Part shown: one piece after another, positions 18,430 to 27,062 of the stretch
How the letters are laid out: each line of letters begins with the position of its first letter
Numbering within the stretch: the first letter of the stretch is position 1
Source of the DNA: Herbiconiux solani NBRC 106740
Lineage (GTDB): Bacteria > Actinomycetota > Actinomycetes > Actinomycetales > Microbacteriaceae
Length of the DNA: 64,000 nt
Assembly: GCF_001571005.1 (NCBI RefSeq)
Contig: NZ_BCST01000001.1
Location: 186,001-250,000 of the forward strand
Reading direction: 5' to 3'
Notes under the pieces: model-generated
The model's database searches: none
The model's input: the letters and a program-made list of their open reading frames with translations, nothing else
What the model was told of the DNA's origin: nothing
Position numbers and translations under genes: made by a program

Positions 18430-19430
18430 TGGCCAGCTTCTCCCAGTTCGGAAACGACCTCTACTCCGGCAAGCGCTCGATCGACATCATCGGCCGCCGC
18501 CGCATCTGGTACACGATCTCCGCCGTGCTGGTGCTGATCGCCCTGATCGGCCCGTGGCTGCGTGGCGGCTACGAGTTCGGCATCGAGTTCCGCGGCGGGT
18601 CGGAGTTCACCGTCTCGCAGGTCGCGACGCTCGACCAGAACCTCGCGAGCGACACCGTCGATCAGGCGGCGCCGGGATCGAACCCCCGGGTGAGCACCCT
18701 CGGCACCGACTCGGTGCGGGTGCAGACCGACGAGCTCGACCAGGCGACCAGCACCACCGTGCAGGAGAGCCTGGCGAAGGCCTACGGCGTGCCGGCCGAC
18801 GACGTCACGGTCTCCTTCATCGGGGCCACCTGGGGCGCCGACATCACCACGCAGGCGATCCGCGGTCTCGTGATCTTCCTCGTGCTGGTGGCGATCTTCA
18901 TGGCCATCTACTTCCGCACCTGGAAGATGGCGGCCGCGGCGCTCGTCGCCCTGCTCCACGACCTCGTCATCACGGCGGGCGTCTACGGACTCACGGGGCT
19001 CGAGATCACCCCGGCCGCGGTGATCGGCTTCCTGACGATCCTCGGCTACTCGCTCTACGACACCGTGGTGGTGTTCGACAAGATCCGCGAGAACACGGCG
19101 CACCTGAGCGACAAGGGAACGCAGACCTTCGCCGAGACGGTGAACCTCGCGGTCAACCAGACACTGGTGCGTTCGATCAACACCTCGGTCGTCGCCGCCC
19201 TCCCGGTCGCGTCCATCCTCATCATCGGTTCGTTCGTGCTCGGTGCCTCCACGCTCCGGGACATCTCGCTCGCACTGCTGATCGGAATCATCGTGGGCAC
19301 GTACTCGACGATCTTCGTCGCGGCGCCGCTCTACGTGCAGTTCCGTCACGGGGAGGACAAGATCCGCAAGCAGGATGCGCGGGTCGAGGCCGACCGTCAG
19401 CGCGCCGTCAAGGACAGCGTCTCCGCCTGA
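18429..19430 (+). CDS. secF: Protein translocase subunit SecF
   Basis: A 333-residue partner of SecD. First helix at about 28-48 (WYTISAVLVLIALIGPWL), the FRGGSEF motif, an extracytoplasmic loop to about residue 140, then five helices including the conserved GYSLYDTVVVFDKIREN. It starts on the secD stop (TGATG), so stoichiometric coupled synthesis is expected. A hairpin lies about 50 bases after the stop. Confidence 0.95.
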   Translation: MASFSQFGNDLYSGKRSIDIIGRRRIWYTISAVLVLIALIGPWLRGGYEFGIEFRGGSEFTVSQVATLDQNLASDTVDQAAPGSNPRVSTLGTDSVRVQTDELDQATSTTVQESLAKAYGVPADDVTVSFIGATWGADITTQAIRGLVIFLVLVAIFMAIYFRTWKMAAAALVALLHDLVITAGVYGLTGLEITPAAVIGFLTILGYSLYDTVVVFDKIRENTAHLSDKGTQTFAETVNLAVNQTLVRSINTSVVAALPVASILIIGSFVLGASTLRDISLALLIGIIVGTYSTIFVAAPLYVQFRHGEDKIRKQDARVEADRQRAVKDSVSA

Positions 19431-19481
19431 TCGCGTCGCCGTGGGCGGGGGCATCGCACCCGTCCGCGCTTCGCTCGGGTC

Positions 19482-19510
19482 GCTGTGGGCGGGCACTGCT
19501 CGCCCACAGC
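19482..19510 (+). terminator. Hairpin terminator after secF
   Basis: A perfect 10-bp stem (GCTGTGGGCG at 19482-19491 with CGCCCACAGC at 19501-19510) and a 9-base loop. No T-run follows, so it may work with Rho or as an RNA 3' end stabiliser. Confidence 0.55.
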
Positions 19511-19546
19511 ACAACCGTCGCGTACACGAGGGCCCTCCGCCTGAGG

Positions 19547-19552
19547 GATAAT
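19547..19552 (+). promoter_or_regulatory. -10 box upstream of the RSH gene
   Basis: GATAAT, 17 bases before the ATG at 19570, followed by GAGGTGGAGG as ribosome-binding site. No clear -35. Confidence 0.4.
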
Positions 19553-19569
19553 CGAGGTGGAGGCCTCAC

Positions 19570-21825
19570 ATGACGGAAACCAGCACCACGTCGACCGCGA
19601 CACTGCGCCGTCTGGTGCCGCGGCTCTTCTCCCGGGCTCAGCCCGCGGGAGCCGTCGACACGCTGATCCGCACCGTCCGGGCCAACCACCCGAAGGCCGA
19701 CCTCACGATCCTCGAGCGTGCCTACGCCGCCGCGGAGCGCGCGCACGACGGGCAGAAGCGCCGGAGCGGCGAGCCGTACATCACGCATCCGGTCGCCGTC
19801 GCCCAGATCCTCGCCGAGCTCGGCCTCGGCTCGAAGGCCGTGGCCGCTGCGCTGCTGCACGACACGGTCGAGGACACCGAGTACTCGCTCGACATGGTGC
19901 GCCACGACTTCGGCGACGAGGTCGCCATGCTGGTGGATGGCGTCACCAAGCTCGACAAGGTCAAGTACGGCGACAGCGCCCAGGCCGAGACCGTCCGCAA
20001 GATGATCGTCGCGATGTCGCGCGACATCCGCGTGCTGATCATCAAACTCTGCGACCGCCTGCACAATGCGCGCACCTGGGGCTTCGTCGCCGCCGAGTCC
20101 GCGCAGCGGAAGGCCAAGGAGACCCTCGAGATCTACGCGCCGCTCGCGCACCGGCTGGGCATCCAGTCGATCAAGTGGGAGCTCGAAGACCTCTCGTTCG
20201 CGGTGCTCTACCCCAAGCTCTACGTCGAGATCGAGAACCTCGTGCGCCAGCGCACCCCGCAGCGCGAGGAGTACGTGCAGCAGGTCATCGACGCGGTCGG
20301 TGACGACCTCAAGTCGGGCAAGATCCGCGGCAAGGTCGCCGGCCGGCCGAAGCAGTACTACTCGATCTATCAGAAGATGATCGTGCGCGGCCGCGAGTTC
20401 GACGAGATCTACGATCTGGTCGGCATCCGCGTGCTCGTCAACACGGTGCGCGACTGTTACGCGGTGCTCGGTTCGATCCACGCGCGCTGGAACCCGATCC
20501 CCGGTCGCTTCAAGGACTACATCGCGACCCCCAAGTTCAACCTCTACCAGTCGCTGCACACCACCGTGATCGGCCCGGGCGGCCGGCCCGTCGAGATCCA
20601 GATCCGCACCAACGAGATGCACCAGCGGGCCGAGTACGGCGTCGCGGCGCACTGGAAGTACAAGGAGCGGGTGAACGGCGGCAAGGCGAGCGCCTCCACC
20701 GTCACCTCGCCGGACACGGACATGGCGTGGCTGGCCCGGATCTCGGACTGGCAGGCCGAGACGGTCGACCCGGGGGAGTTCCTCGACTCGTTGCGCTTCG
20801 AGATCGGCGCGAAAGAGGTCTACGTCTTCACGCCGAAGGGCAAGGTCGTCGGTCTGCCCGCCGGTGCGACCCCGGTCGACTTCGCCTACGCGGTGCACAC
20901 CGAGGTGGGCCACCGCACGATGGGCGCCAAGGTCAACGGGCGGCTCGTGCCGCTGGACTCGACCCTGGGCTCGGGCGACGTCGTCGAGGTCTTCACCTCG
21001 AAGAACCCGGACTCCGGGCCGTCGCAGGACTGGCTCAGCTTCGTGCAGAGCCCGCGTGCCCGCAACAAGATCCGCCAGTGGTTCACCAAGGAGCGCCGCG
21101 ACGAGGCCATCGAGCAGGGCCGGGACGCGATCGCCCGCGCGATGCGCAAGCAGAACCTGCCGCTGCAGAAGCTGATGAGCCAGGACTCGATCTCGGACGT
21201 GGCCTCGCAGCTTCACTACGACAACGTCTCCGGGCTGTATGCCGCGATCGGCGAGGGGCACATCTCGACCCAGTCGGTGATCGAGAAGGTCATCGCGTCG
21301 CTGCAGACCGAGGTCGAGAGCGAGGATTCGGATCTCGACGTCTTCGTCGGCAACCGGCCTCGCGTCACGCACAGCGACTCGGGCGTGCTCGTCCGCGGGG
21401 CGCCCGACATCCTGGTCAAGCTCGCCAAGTGCTGCACCCCCGTTCCCGGTGACGACATCGTGGGCTTCGTGACCCGCGGCTCCGGCGTCTCGGTGCATCA
21501 GGCCGACTGCCACAACGTCGCCTCGCTGCTGAACGAGCCGGAGCGGATGATCGACGTCGAGTGGGCGCCCTCCTCGAAGAGCGTCTTCCTCGTGCAGATC
21601 CAGGTCGAGGCGCTCGACCGCTCGGGCCTGCTCTCCGACGTCACGCGGGTGCTCTCGGAGCATCACGTCAACATCCTCTCCGCCTCGGTCAACACCTCGA
21701 GCGACCGCCTCGCGATCAGCCGGTTCGTGTTCGAGATGGGCGACACCACCCACCTCGACCGCGTGCTGAACGCCGTGCGCCGCATCGACGCCGTCTACGA
21801 CGTCTACCGCGTCTCCGGCGGCTGA
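19570..21825 (+). CDS. relA: Bifunctional (p)ppGpp synthetase/hydrolase (RSH)
   Basis: A 751-residue long RSH protein controlling the stringent response. The HD hydrolase domain has the intact motif LLHDTVED (around residues 97-104), so both making and degrading ppGpp is expected. The synthetase domain follows, with RFKDYIATPKFNLYQSLHTT near 315-335; then a TGS domain (VYVFTPKGKVVGLPAGATPVD, split here around residue 420), a helical/zinc-finger part (CCTPVPGDD) and a C-terminal ACT domain (about 675-751). ATG at 19570. It stands alone between two hairpins. The location after secDF is the conserved actinobacterial one. Confidence 0.96.
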   Translation: MTETSTTSTATLRRLVPRLFSRAQPAGAVDTLIRTVRANHPKADLTILERAYAAAERAHDGQKRRSGEPYITHPVAVAQILAELGLGSKAVAAALLHDTVEDTEYSLDMVRHDFGDEVAMLVDGVTKLDKVKYGDSAQAETVRKMIVAMSRDIRVLIIKLCDRLHNARTWGFVAAESAQRKAKETLEIYAPLAHRLGIQSIKWELEDLSFAVLYPKLYVEIENLVRQRTPQREEYVQQVIDAVGDDLKSGKIRGKVAGRPKQYYSIYQKMIVRGREFDEIYDLVGIRVLVNTVRDCYAVLGSIHARWNPIPGRFKDYIATPKFNLYQSLHTTVIGPGGRPVEIQIRTNEMHQRAEYGVAAHWKYKERVNGGKASASTVTSPDTDMAWLARISDWQAETVDPGEFLDSLRFEIGAKEVYVFTPKGKVVGLPAGATPVDFAYAVHTEVGHRTMGAKVNGRLVPLDSTLGSGDVVEVFTSKNPDSGPSQDWLSFVQSPRARNKIRQWFTKERRDEAIEQGRDAIARAMRKQNLPLQKLMSQDSISDVASQLHYDNVSGLYAAIGEGHISTQSVIEKVIASLQTEVESEDSDLDVFVGNRPRVTHSDSGVLVRGAPDILVKLAKCCTPVPGDDIVGFVTRGSGVSVHQADCHNVASLLNEPERMIDVEWAPSSKSVFLVQIQVEALDRSGLLSDVTRVLSEHHVNILSASVNTSSDRLAISRFVFEMGDTTHLDRVLNAVRRIDAVYDVYRVSGG

Positions 21826-21846
21826 CCCGGAGCGGTCATCGCCCGT

Positions 21847-21871
21847 CCGGCTCGCCTCCGTGGTGAGCCGG
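21847..21871 (+). terminator. Bidirectional terminator between RSH gene and the minus-strand neighbour
   Basis: A 10-bp stem (CCGGCTCGCC with GGTGAGCCGG, one G-T pair) and the loop TCCGT, placed in the 47 bases between the convergent stops at 21825 and 21873. Confidence 0.65.
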
Positions 21872-21872
21872 G

Positions 21873-22448
21873 CTATGCGGGACGCCAGCGCAGCCCGGCC
21901 AGCTCGCGCATGCCGGCCAGCCGGGCCAGCGCGCGCCGCTTGTGCGGCAGCGAACCCACGGCGCCCAGGCGCGCCCGGCACTCCGCCTCGCCGCACCCGT
22001 CGGACAGCATCAGCGTCTCGATCACGACGGCCAAGGCCGGATCGATCCACGGCTCCCACCGGAGCAGGTCGACCACGGTGCGCAGCCGGGTCGTCACCGC
22101 GACCGGCCCCGCACGCTCGAGGTCGTCGTCGGCGAACACCGACTGCCGCACCTCGCGCTCGGGCGACTCGAGCACTCTGACGCGGGCGGTCGACCGGATG
22201 CACAGCTGCAGCGGGCGGGGGAACGCGACCGACATCCCGTGCAGCCAGGCGGCCGTCCGGCGCTCGGCGATCAGCCCCGGAGGGACCCCCGGCGAGATCG
22301 CCTCACCCCGGAGCGCGACGCTCGAGGGCACGTCGACCGCGCAGAACGCGCCTGCCAGCGGACGCAGGTCACCGTCGAGCCGCGCCGCGTGCAGCTCGGC
22401 CTCGGGGAGGTCGCGGGAGTGGAGGACGAGGGGGAGTGAGGGTGGCAT
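21873..22448 (-). CDS. AbiEi-antitoxin-like / uncharacterised actinobacterial protein
   Basis: A 191-residue protein resembling the actinobacterial proteins often labelled AbiEi family antitoxin or DUF559-adjacent: a short N-terminal region, then [11 protein letters not shown], a middle beta-rich part, [14 protein letters not shown] and a helical Arg-rich C-terminus. No nucleotidyltransferase toxin partner lies next to it, so a toxin-antitoxin role is doubtful. The ATG at 22448 was chosen over an in-frame ATG at 22490 because the latter would put the start inside a strong hairpin. Its upstream region shares a module with the gene at 57713-58141. Confidence 0.6.
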   Translation of the reverse strand: MPPSLPLVLHSRDLPEAELHAARLDGDLRPLAGAFCAVDVPSSVALRGEAISPGVPPGLIAERRTAAWLHGMSVAFPRPLQLCIRSTARVRVLESPEREVRQSVFADDDLERAGPVAVTTRLRTVVDLLRWEPWIDPALAVVIETLMLSDGCGEAECRARLGAVGSLPHKRRALARLAGMRELAGLRWRPA

Positions 22449-22540
22449 GCCTCGATGGTGCCAGCGCGGAGAGACGAAGAAGGCGGGCATCCCGGATCTG
22501 TGGAGAACCGGGTGCCCGCCTTCCGCGGTGCAGGAGCCGA
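22446..22540 (-). repeat. Shared upstream module, copy 1
   Basis: Three blocks match copy 2 (58139-58233) at the same offsets from the start codon: CATGCCTCGAT (22446-22456; 10 of 11 bases), GATCTGTGGAGAAC (22495-22508; 14 of 14) and GTGCAGGAGCCGA (22528-22540; 12 of 13). The 14-mer begins 47 bases upstream of the ATG in both copies, and the last two blocks are 33 bases apart in both. On the coding strand the core reads GTTCTCCACAGATC. Confidence 0.7.
22479..22523 (-). terminator. Terminator hairpin after the DUF349 gene
   Basis: A 16-bp stem with a single bulged base: GAAGGCGGGCA-T-CCCGG (22479-22495) pairs with CCGGGTGCCCGCCTTC (22508-22523), loop of 12 bases. It lies 57 bases after the DUF349 stop and just upstream of the next minus-strand gene, and it contains the 14-mer of the shared module in its loop and right edge. 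Confidence 0.6.
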
Positions 22541-22557
22541 GGCGGTCAACGCCTCAA

Positions 22558-22583
22558 CCCAGGGGATCAGCCCAGGGGATCAG
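22558..22583. repeat. 13-base tandem duplication at the DUF349 stop codon
   Basis: CCCAGGGGATCAG occurs twice back to back (22558-22570, 22571-22583) and a third partial copy CCCAG follows. The second copy contains the stop codon of the DUF349 gene. Probably a recent slippage event. Confidence 0.7.
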
Positions 22584-23809
22584 CCCAGCGCGTCGAGCCA
22601 GACCTTCCGCGCGTCCAGCGCCTCCTGGAGCTCGGCCGCCTTCTTGGCGTTGCCGGCCGTCTTCGCGTCGTCGATCTCGCGCTGCAGCTTGTCGATCGCA
22701 TCCGTCAGCTGCGACGCCAGACCCTCGGAGCGGGCCTTCTTCTCCGGGTTGTTCTTGGTCCAGTAGTCCTCGTCGAGCTTGCGCACGGCGGCCTCGACCT
22801 TGCGGAGGCGGTCTTCGACCGGCTTCACCTGGTCGCGCGGGACCTTGCCGATCGCATCCCACCGGGTCTGGATCGAGGTGAGGAGCTCGCGCGCCTTCAC
22901 CCGGTCGGTCTCCTTCAGGAGCGGCTCGGCCTCGTCGAGCAGGGCGAGCTTCTGGGTGAGGTTCTCGCCGAACTCCTGGTCGTCGCGCGCGACGACCTCG
23001 CTGCGGGCGGAGTAGAGCACGTCTCCGGCGGCCTTGAAGCGGTCCCAGAGCGCGTCGTCGTACTTCTTGCCCGCACGCCCGGTGGCCTTCCACGAGGCGA
23101 GGAGGTCGCGGTACGCGCCGATCCCGTCGACTCCGCGCGGCGCGAGCGCCTCGGCCTGGTCGACGAGCTCCTGCTTGCGGGTGCGCGCGTCGCGGTGCAC
23201 CTGGTCGAGCTCGGCGAAGAACGCCTTGCGCTGCTGCTCGAGCGTGGTGCGGGCCTCACGGAACCGCTTCCACAACTCTCCGGCCTCGGCACGGGGGAGC
23301 CGCGGACCCTCCTGCTGGTGCTTCTGCCAGCGGGCGAAGAGCGAGTCGATCTGCGAGGTCACCGACTTCCACTGCGCCTTCGCGGGATCGTGCCCGGCGA
23401 GCTTCTCGATCTCCTCGACGATCGCCGTGCGGTCCACGACCGCCTGAGCGACCTGGGCCTCCGCCTCGGCCGACTGCTTCTCGGTGATCTCGGACACGGT
23501 CGAGGACAGCGCCTCGAGCCGGGTCTGCAGCGATGCCAGGTCGCCGACGGCGTTGGCCGAGGCGACCGACGAGGTCAACGACTTCACGGCCTTGGCGATG
23601 TCGGCGGCCGGAGCACCGCGCTTGGCGCGCTGCTCGAGCAGCGTCACCTGGCCGGCGAGGTCGGTGTACTTGCGTTCGAAGTAGGCGAGCGCTTCTTCCT
23701 TGGTGCCGTCGGGATACTGGCCGACCAAGCGCTCTCCGTCGCCCTCGCGGACGAAGACGGAGCCGTCGTCCTCGACTCGCCCCCACGGGAGTTGATCACT
23801 ACTGGTCAC
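22580..23809 (-). CDS. DUF349 domain-containing protein
   Basis: A 409-residue, charged, almost entirely helical protein with several DUF349 repeats ([39 protein letters not shown] and similar). DUF349 proteins are widespread in actinobacteria; no reaction is established. The N-terminal 30 residues ([20 protein letters not shown]) form a small separate domain, and coiled-coil segments fill the rest. GTG start at 23809. It follows the cyclophilin gene on the same strand, 63 bases apart. Confidence 0.85.
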   Translation of the reverse strand: MTSSDQLPWGRVEDDGSVFVREGDGERLVGQYPDGTKEEALAYFERKYTDLAGQVTLLEQRAKRGAPAADIAKAVKSLTSSVASANAVGDLASLQTRLEALSSTVSEITEKQSAEAEAQVAQAVVDRTAIVEEIEKLAGHDPAKAQWKSVTSQIDSLFARWQKHQQEGPRLPRAEAGELWKRFREARTTLEQQRKAFFAELDQVHRDARTRKQELVDQAEALAPRGVDGIGAYRDLLASWKATGRAGKKYDDALWDRFKAAGDVLYSARSEVVARDDQEFGENLTQKLALLDEAEPLLKETDRVKARELLTSIQTRWDAIGKVPRDQVKPVEDRLRKVEAAVRKLDEDYWTKNNPEKKARSEGLASQLTDAIDKLQREIDDAKTAGNAKKAAELQEALDARKVWLDALG

Positions 23810-23872
23810 GGAACCATCCTGTCGACGTTGTCTGGAATACGGGAACCAGCCTATTGCACGGCCGGGGATCGG

Positions 23873-24682
23873 TCACTGAACCGTGACGGAGGTGATGGTC
23901 GCGGTCGTCTTCGGGGCGCCGTCGCCGCCGCCGTCGGCCGTGCCCGCGGCGATGACGCCGGACTGCAGCGCGTCGAGGCCGCTCGTGATCTGCCCGAGGA
24001 CGGTGTAGCCGCCCGCGGCGTCCGAGGGGATGGTCGAGTCCTGGTAGACGATGAAGAACTGGCTGCCCATGCTGTAGCCGTTGCCGCCCTGACGGGCCAT
24101 GGCGAGGGTGCCCGCCGGGTACACGTCGTCGGCGGGGGCGTTCTCGACCGGGCCGTAGCTGTAGCCCGGACCGCCGGTACCGGTGCCGGTCGGGTCGCCG
24201 CACTGCAGCACGTAGATGCCGCTCGTGGTGAGCCGGTGGCAGGTGGTGTTCGTCAGGAAGCCGGACTGCGCCTGCGAGATGAAGGCCGAGACGGCCTGGG
24301 GCGCGGCGGTGCCGTCGAGCTGCAGGCCGAGCGGGATGTCGTTGATCGTCAGCGTGCCGGTCCAGTCGCGCCCCTCGGCGACCGAGGTGGGCGGCACGTC
24401 TCCGGTGTTCTGGCCGGCCTCGGCGGTCGGCGTGGCCGAGGGCGTCGCCTCGGGCGTGGCGCTGGCCGAGGGAGCGGCGACCGGCGTGCCGGGGCCGCCG
24501 GAGAAGTAGAACAGCTGGGCCGCGGTGACTCCGGCGATCAGCACGACCACGACGACCACGGCGATCACGTTGTCGCGCACCCGGCGGCGGATGCGCTCGG
24601 TGTGAGCGGTCTGCCTGGCCTGGTAGTCGCGCAAACGGGTACGAGCCTCGCGAGCGGCGCGCTCCTGACTGCTGGGTGCCAC
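23873..24682 (-). CDS. ppiB: Membrane-anchored cyclophilin-type peptidyl-prolyl isomerase
   Basis: A 269-residue protein. A charged N-terminus is followed by one membrane helix (about residues 38-60, [20 protein letters not shown]), an Ala/Glu/Thr linker, and an extracytoplasmic cyclophilin domain from about residue 110. The conserved core reads [16 protein letters not shown]. The usual catalytic Arg region is changed ([28 protein letters not shown]) but keeps HR. GTG start with TGGAGG upstream. The M. tuberculosis orthologue Rv2582 lies next to relA as well. Confidence 0.88.
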   Translation of the reverse strand: MAPSSQERAAREARTRLRDYQARQTAHTERIRRRVRDNVIAVVVVVVLIAGVTAAQLFYFSGGPGTPVAAPSASATPEATPSATPTAEAGQNTGDVPPTSVAEGRDWTGTLTINDIPLGLQLDGTAAPQAVSAFISQAQSGFLTNTTCHRLTTSGIYVLQCGDPTGTGTGGPGYSYGPVENAPADDVYPAGTLAMARQGGNGYSMGSQFFIVYQDSTIPSDAAGGYTVLGQITSGLDALQSGVIAAGTADGGGDGAPKTTATITSVTVQ

Positions 24683-24730
24683 GGATCCTCCAGGTGTGTT
24701 CGATCGCCGGGCGCTGTCGGCCCATCACAG

Positions 24731-24736
24731 TACCCT
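24731..24736 (+). promoter_or_regulatory. -10 box of a predicted leaderless promoter (rarA)
   Basis: TACCCT with six bases to the ATG at 24743. No ribosome-binding site fits between. No clear -35. Confidence 0.5.
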
Positions 24737-24742
24737 AGACGT

Positions 24743-26161
24743 ATGGCTCATCAGCAACCGGGACTCCACTCCGGATCGGTCCCGCTCGCGGTGCGGATGC
24801 GCCCCCGGAGCCTCGACGAGGTGGCCGGTCAGAAGCACCTCCTGCGCCCCGGATCCCCGCTGGTGAACCTCGCCTCCGACGTGGGCGGCACGACCGGTTC
24901 GGTCTCCGTCATCCTGTGGGGCCCGCCCGGCACGGGCAAGACCACGCTCGCCCAGGCGATCGCGCATTCCTCGGGCCGCAAGTTCGTCGAGCTCTCCGCC
25001 GTCACCGCGGGGGTGAAAGACGTGCGGCAGGTGATGGAGGAGGCGTTCCGCAACCGCGACCTCTACGGCCTGTCGACCGTGCTCTTCCTCGACGAGATCC
25101 ACCGCTTCACCAAGGCCCAGCAGGATGCACTGCTCCCGGGGGTCGAGAACGGCTGGGTCATCCTCGTGGCGGCCACCACCGAGAACCCCTCCTTCTCCGT
25201 CATCTCCCCGCTGCTGTCCCGATCGCTCCTGCTCACCCTCGAGCAGCTGACCGACGACGACCTCGGGGTGCTCATCGACCGTGCGGTCACCGACCCGCGG
25301 GGCCTCGCCGGCAAGGTTGTGCTCAACGACGAGGCGCGCTCCGCCATCATCCGGATGTCGTCGGGCGATGCCCGCCGAGCGCTCACCGCCCTCGAGGCCG
25401 CCGCCGGCACCGTGCTCGCCGCCGTTCCCGGGGCAGACCGGCCGACCGCGGAAGACGACGACGACGAAGACGACGACCTGGATGAGAGGGACGAGGACGA
25501 GGGCGAAGACGCCCCGCTCCCCGTCATCACCGGCGCCGTCCTCGAGCAGTCCGTCGACCGGGCCCTCCTCCGCTACGACCGCAACGGCGACGAGCACTAC
25601 GACGTGATCAGCGCTTTCATCAAGTCGGTGCGGGGTTCCGACGTCGACGCGTCGCTGCACTACCTCGCCCGCATGTTCGAGGCGGGGGAGGATCCGCGTT
25701 TCATCGCCCGCCGGGTCATCATCCTCGCGGCCGAGGACATCGGCATCGCCGATCCGCAGGCCCTGCCGATCGCGGTGGCCGCCGCCGAGGCCGTGCAGAT
25801 GATCGGGATGCCCGAGGGCCGGCTGCCGCTGGCCGAGGCCGTGGTCTACCTCGCCACCGCGCCGAAGTCGAACGCCGCCTACATGGGAATCAACAAGGCG
25901 ATCGCCGACGTCAAGGCCGGCAACTTCGGCCGGGTGCCCAAGCACCTCCGTGACGCCCACTACGCCGGGGCCAAGCGCCTGGGGCACGGCAAGGGGTACA
26001 AGTACCCCCACGATGACTCGATCGGCGTGGTGCGGCAGCAGTACCTGCCCGACGAGCTGACCGGGACGACCTATTACAACCCGACCGATCACGGGCACGA
26101 GCGGGAGGTCGCGGCGCGGCTCGCGAAACTCCGCGACATCACGCGGGGATCGCAGGGATAG
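24743..26161 (+). CDS. rarA: Replication-associated recombination ATPase RarA (MgsA)
   Basis: A 472-residue clamp-loader-type AAA+ ATPase acting at stalled forks. Walker A GPPGTGKT at 60-67, Walker [10 protein letters not shown], sensor [11 protein letters not shown], and the C-terminal MgsA tetramerisation part with [26 protein letters not shown]. An unusual run of 20 residues (237-256), nearly all Asp and Glu, is inserted between the lid and the C-terminal domain. The ATG at 24743 follows a -10 box at leaderless distance. The frame stays open far upstream, but that part lies over the cyclophilin and DUF349 genes and is not homologous. Confidence 0.94.
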   Translation: MAHQQPGLHSGSVPLAVRMRPRSLDEVAGQKHLLRPGSPLVNLASDVGGTTGSVSVILWGPPGTGKTTLAQAIAHSSGRKFVELSAVTAGVKDVRQVMEEAFRNRDLYGLSTVLFLDEIHRFTKAQQDALLPGVENGWVILVAATTENPSFSVISPLLSRSLLLTLEQLTDDDLGVLIDRAVTDPRGLAGKVVLNDEARSAIIRMSSGDARRALTALEAAAGTVLAAVPGADRPTAEDDDDEDDDLDERDEDEGEDAPLPVITGAVLEQSVDRALLRYDRNGDEHYDVISAFIKSVRGSDVDASLHYLARMFEAGEDPRFIARRVIILAAEDIGIADPQALPIAVAAAEAVQMIGMPEGRLPLAEAVVYLATAPKSNAAYMGINKAIADVKAGNFGRVPKHLRDAHYAGAKRLGHGKGYKYPHDDSIGVVRQQYLPDELTGTTYYNPTDHGHEREVAARLAKLRDITRGSQG

Positions 26162-26176
26162 CGGCATCCGCTGTGC

Positions 26177-26182
26177 TATTCT
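26177..26182 (+). promoter_or_regulatory. -10 box upstream of rpsD
   Basis: TATTCT shortly after the rarA stop. If used, it gives an untranslated leader of about 165 bases ahead of rpsD, long for this genome, which otherwise favours short leaders or none. Confidence 0.4.
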
Positions 26183-26278
26183 CGTAGACGCCTAATCAGC
26201 GTCATTTCGGAGCGGCTGCCGATCGACGTTCGATAACGGGATCGCGTTCTTTAGCCGAACCGCCCGGCAGACACCCCT

Positions 26279-26332
26279 CTTACTTGGACTCCTGTGGAGT
26301 CACGCGCACTCGTGCGCAATCCATCTCGTAAG
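26279..26332 (+). promoter_or_regulatory. Predicted structured leader RNA of rpsD (three-way junction)
   Basis: The outer helix CTTAC (26279-26283) / GTAAG (26328-26332) encloses two hairpins: GACTCC/GGAGTC (26287-26301, loop TGT) and GCGCA/TGCGC (26304-26317, loop CTCG). It ends 22 bases before the rpsD start. A further GACGC/GCGTC hairpin lies near 26187-26203. S4 regulates its own mRNA through leader structure in other bacteria, so this is a candidate autoregulatory site; I know of no described actinobacterial motif that it matches. Confidence 0.45.
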
Positions 26333-26354
26333 AATTCCAACCGAAAGGACGTAA

Positions 26355-26984
26355 GTGGCTACCAAGTCGCGTACGCGAAGCAAGACCCGCCTCTCCCGGG
26401 CACTCGGCATCCCCCTCACCCCGAAGGCGGCCAAGTACCTCGAGAAGCGCCCCTACGCTCCCGGTGAGCACGGCCGCACCAAGCGCAAGCAGGACAGCGA
26501 CTACGCCGTCCGTCTGCGCGAGAAGCAGCGCCTGCGCGCCCAGTACGGCATCCGCGAGAAGCAGCTGAAGATCGCCTTCGAAGAGGCCCGCCGCGCGAAG
26601 GGCCTGACCGGTGAGAACCTGGTCGAGCTCCTCGAGATGCGCCTCGACGCCCTGGTGCTCCGTGCCGGCTTCGCCCGCACCACCGCCCAGGCCCGTCAGA
26701 TGGTCGTGCACCGTCACATCATGGTCGACGGCCAGCTCGTCGACCGCCCGTCCTTCCGCGTGAAGCCGGGGCAGATGATCCACGTCAAGCAGCGCTCCGA
26801 GGGCACCGAGCCCTTCCAGGTCGCCGCGGCCGGCGGTCACATCGACCTGCTGCCGAAGACGCCCGCCTACCTCGATGTCGAACTGGACAAGCTCCAGGCC
26901 CGACTCGTCGAGCGCCCCAAGCGCGCACAGGTCCCCGTGACCTGTGAAGTGCAGCTCGTCGTCGAGTACTACGCGGCCCGATAA
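26355..26984 (+). CDS. rpsD: 30S ribosomal protein S4
   Basis: A 209-residue primary 16S rRNA-binding protein. An N-terminal domain with no zinc Cys ligands (the C-minus form) and an S4 RNA-binding domain at about residues 98-160 (LEMRLDALVLRAGFARTTAQARQMVVHRHIMVDG). GTG start with GAAAGGACG upstream. Here rpsD is a single-gene unit away from the alpha operon, followed by a strong hairpin. Confidence 0.97.
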   Translation: MATKSRTRSKTRLSRALGIPLTPKAAKYLEKRPYAPGEHGRTKRKQDSDYAVRLREKQRLRAQYGIREKQLKIAFEEARRAKGLTGENLVELLEMRLDALVLRAGFARTTAQARQMVVHRHIMVDGQLVDRPSFRVKPGQMIHVKQRSEGTEPFQVAAAGGHIDLLPKTPAYLDVELDKLQARLVERPKRAQVPVTCEVQLVVEYYAAR

Positions 26985-27006
26985 CTCGAGCAGTCGCGAC
27001 ATACTA

Positions 27007-27038
27007 GGAAGCGGGTCACCCCAGGGTGGCCCGCTTCC
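27007..27038 (+). terminator. Terminator of rpsD
   Basis: A 14-bp stem (GGAAGCGGGTCACC with GGTGGCCCGCTTCC, one T-G pair) and the loop CCAG, 22 bases after the stop, followed by GTCGTTTC. One of the strongest hairpins in the window. Confidence 0.85.
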
Positions 27039-27062
27039 GTCGTTTCACAGAGAGGTTCCGCA

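Noticed and set aside
19408-22203. A 931-codon open frame on the minus strand opposite the RSH gene
   Set aside because: High-GC shadow frame: no homology, Arg/Val/Asp-rich shadow composition, and the plus strand encodes a complete RSH protein.
21873-22448. Type IV toxin-antitoxin system
   Set aside because: The gene resembles AbiEi-type proteins, but no AbiEii-like nucleotidyltransferase gene is adjacent; neighbours are RSH and DUF349.
22188-22540. Possible origin of replication or DnaA-box cluster from TTCTCCACA
   Set aside because: Only one or two imperfect boxes per site, no AT-rich unwinding region and no dnaA/dnaN/gyrB neighbourhood.
22436-24742. A very long N-terminus for rarA (frame open from 22436)
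   Set aside because: This part is antisense to DUF349 and the cyclophilin gene; the RarA family start is at the ATG 24743 with a -10 box in front.
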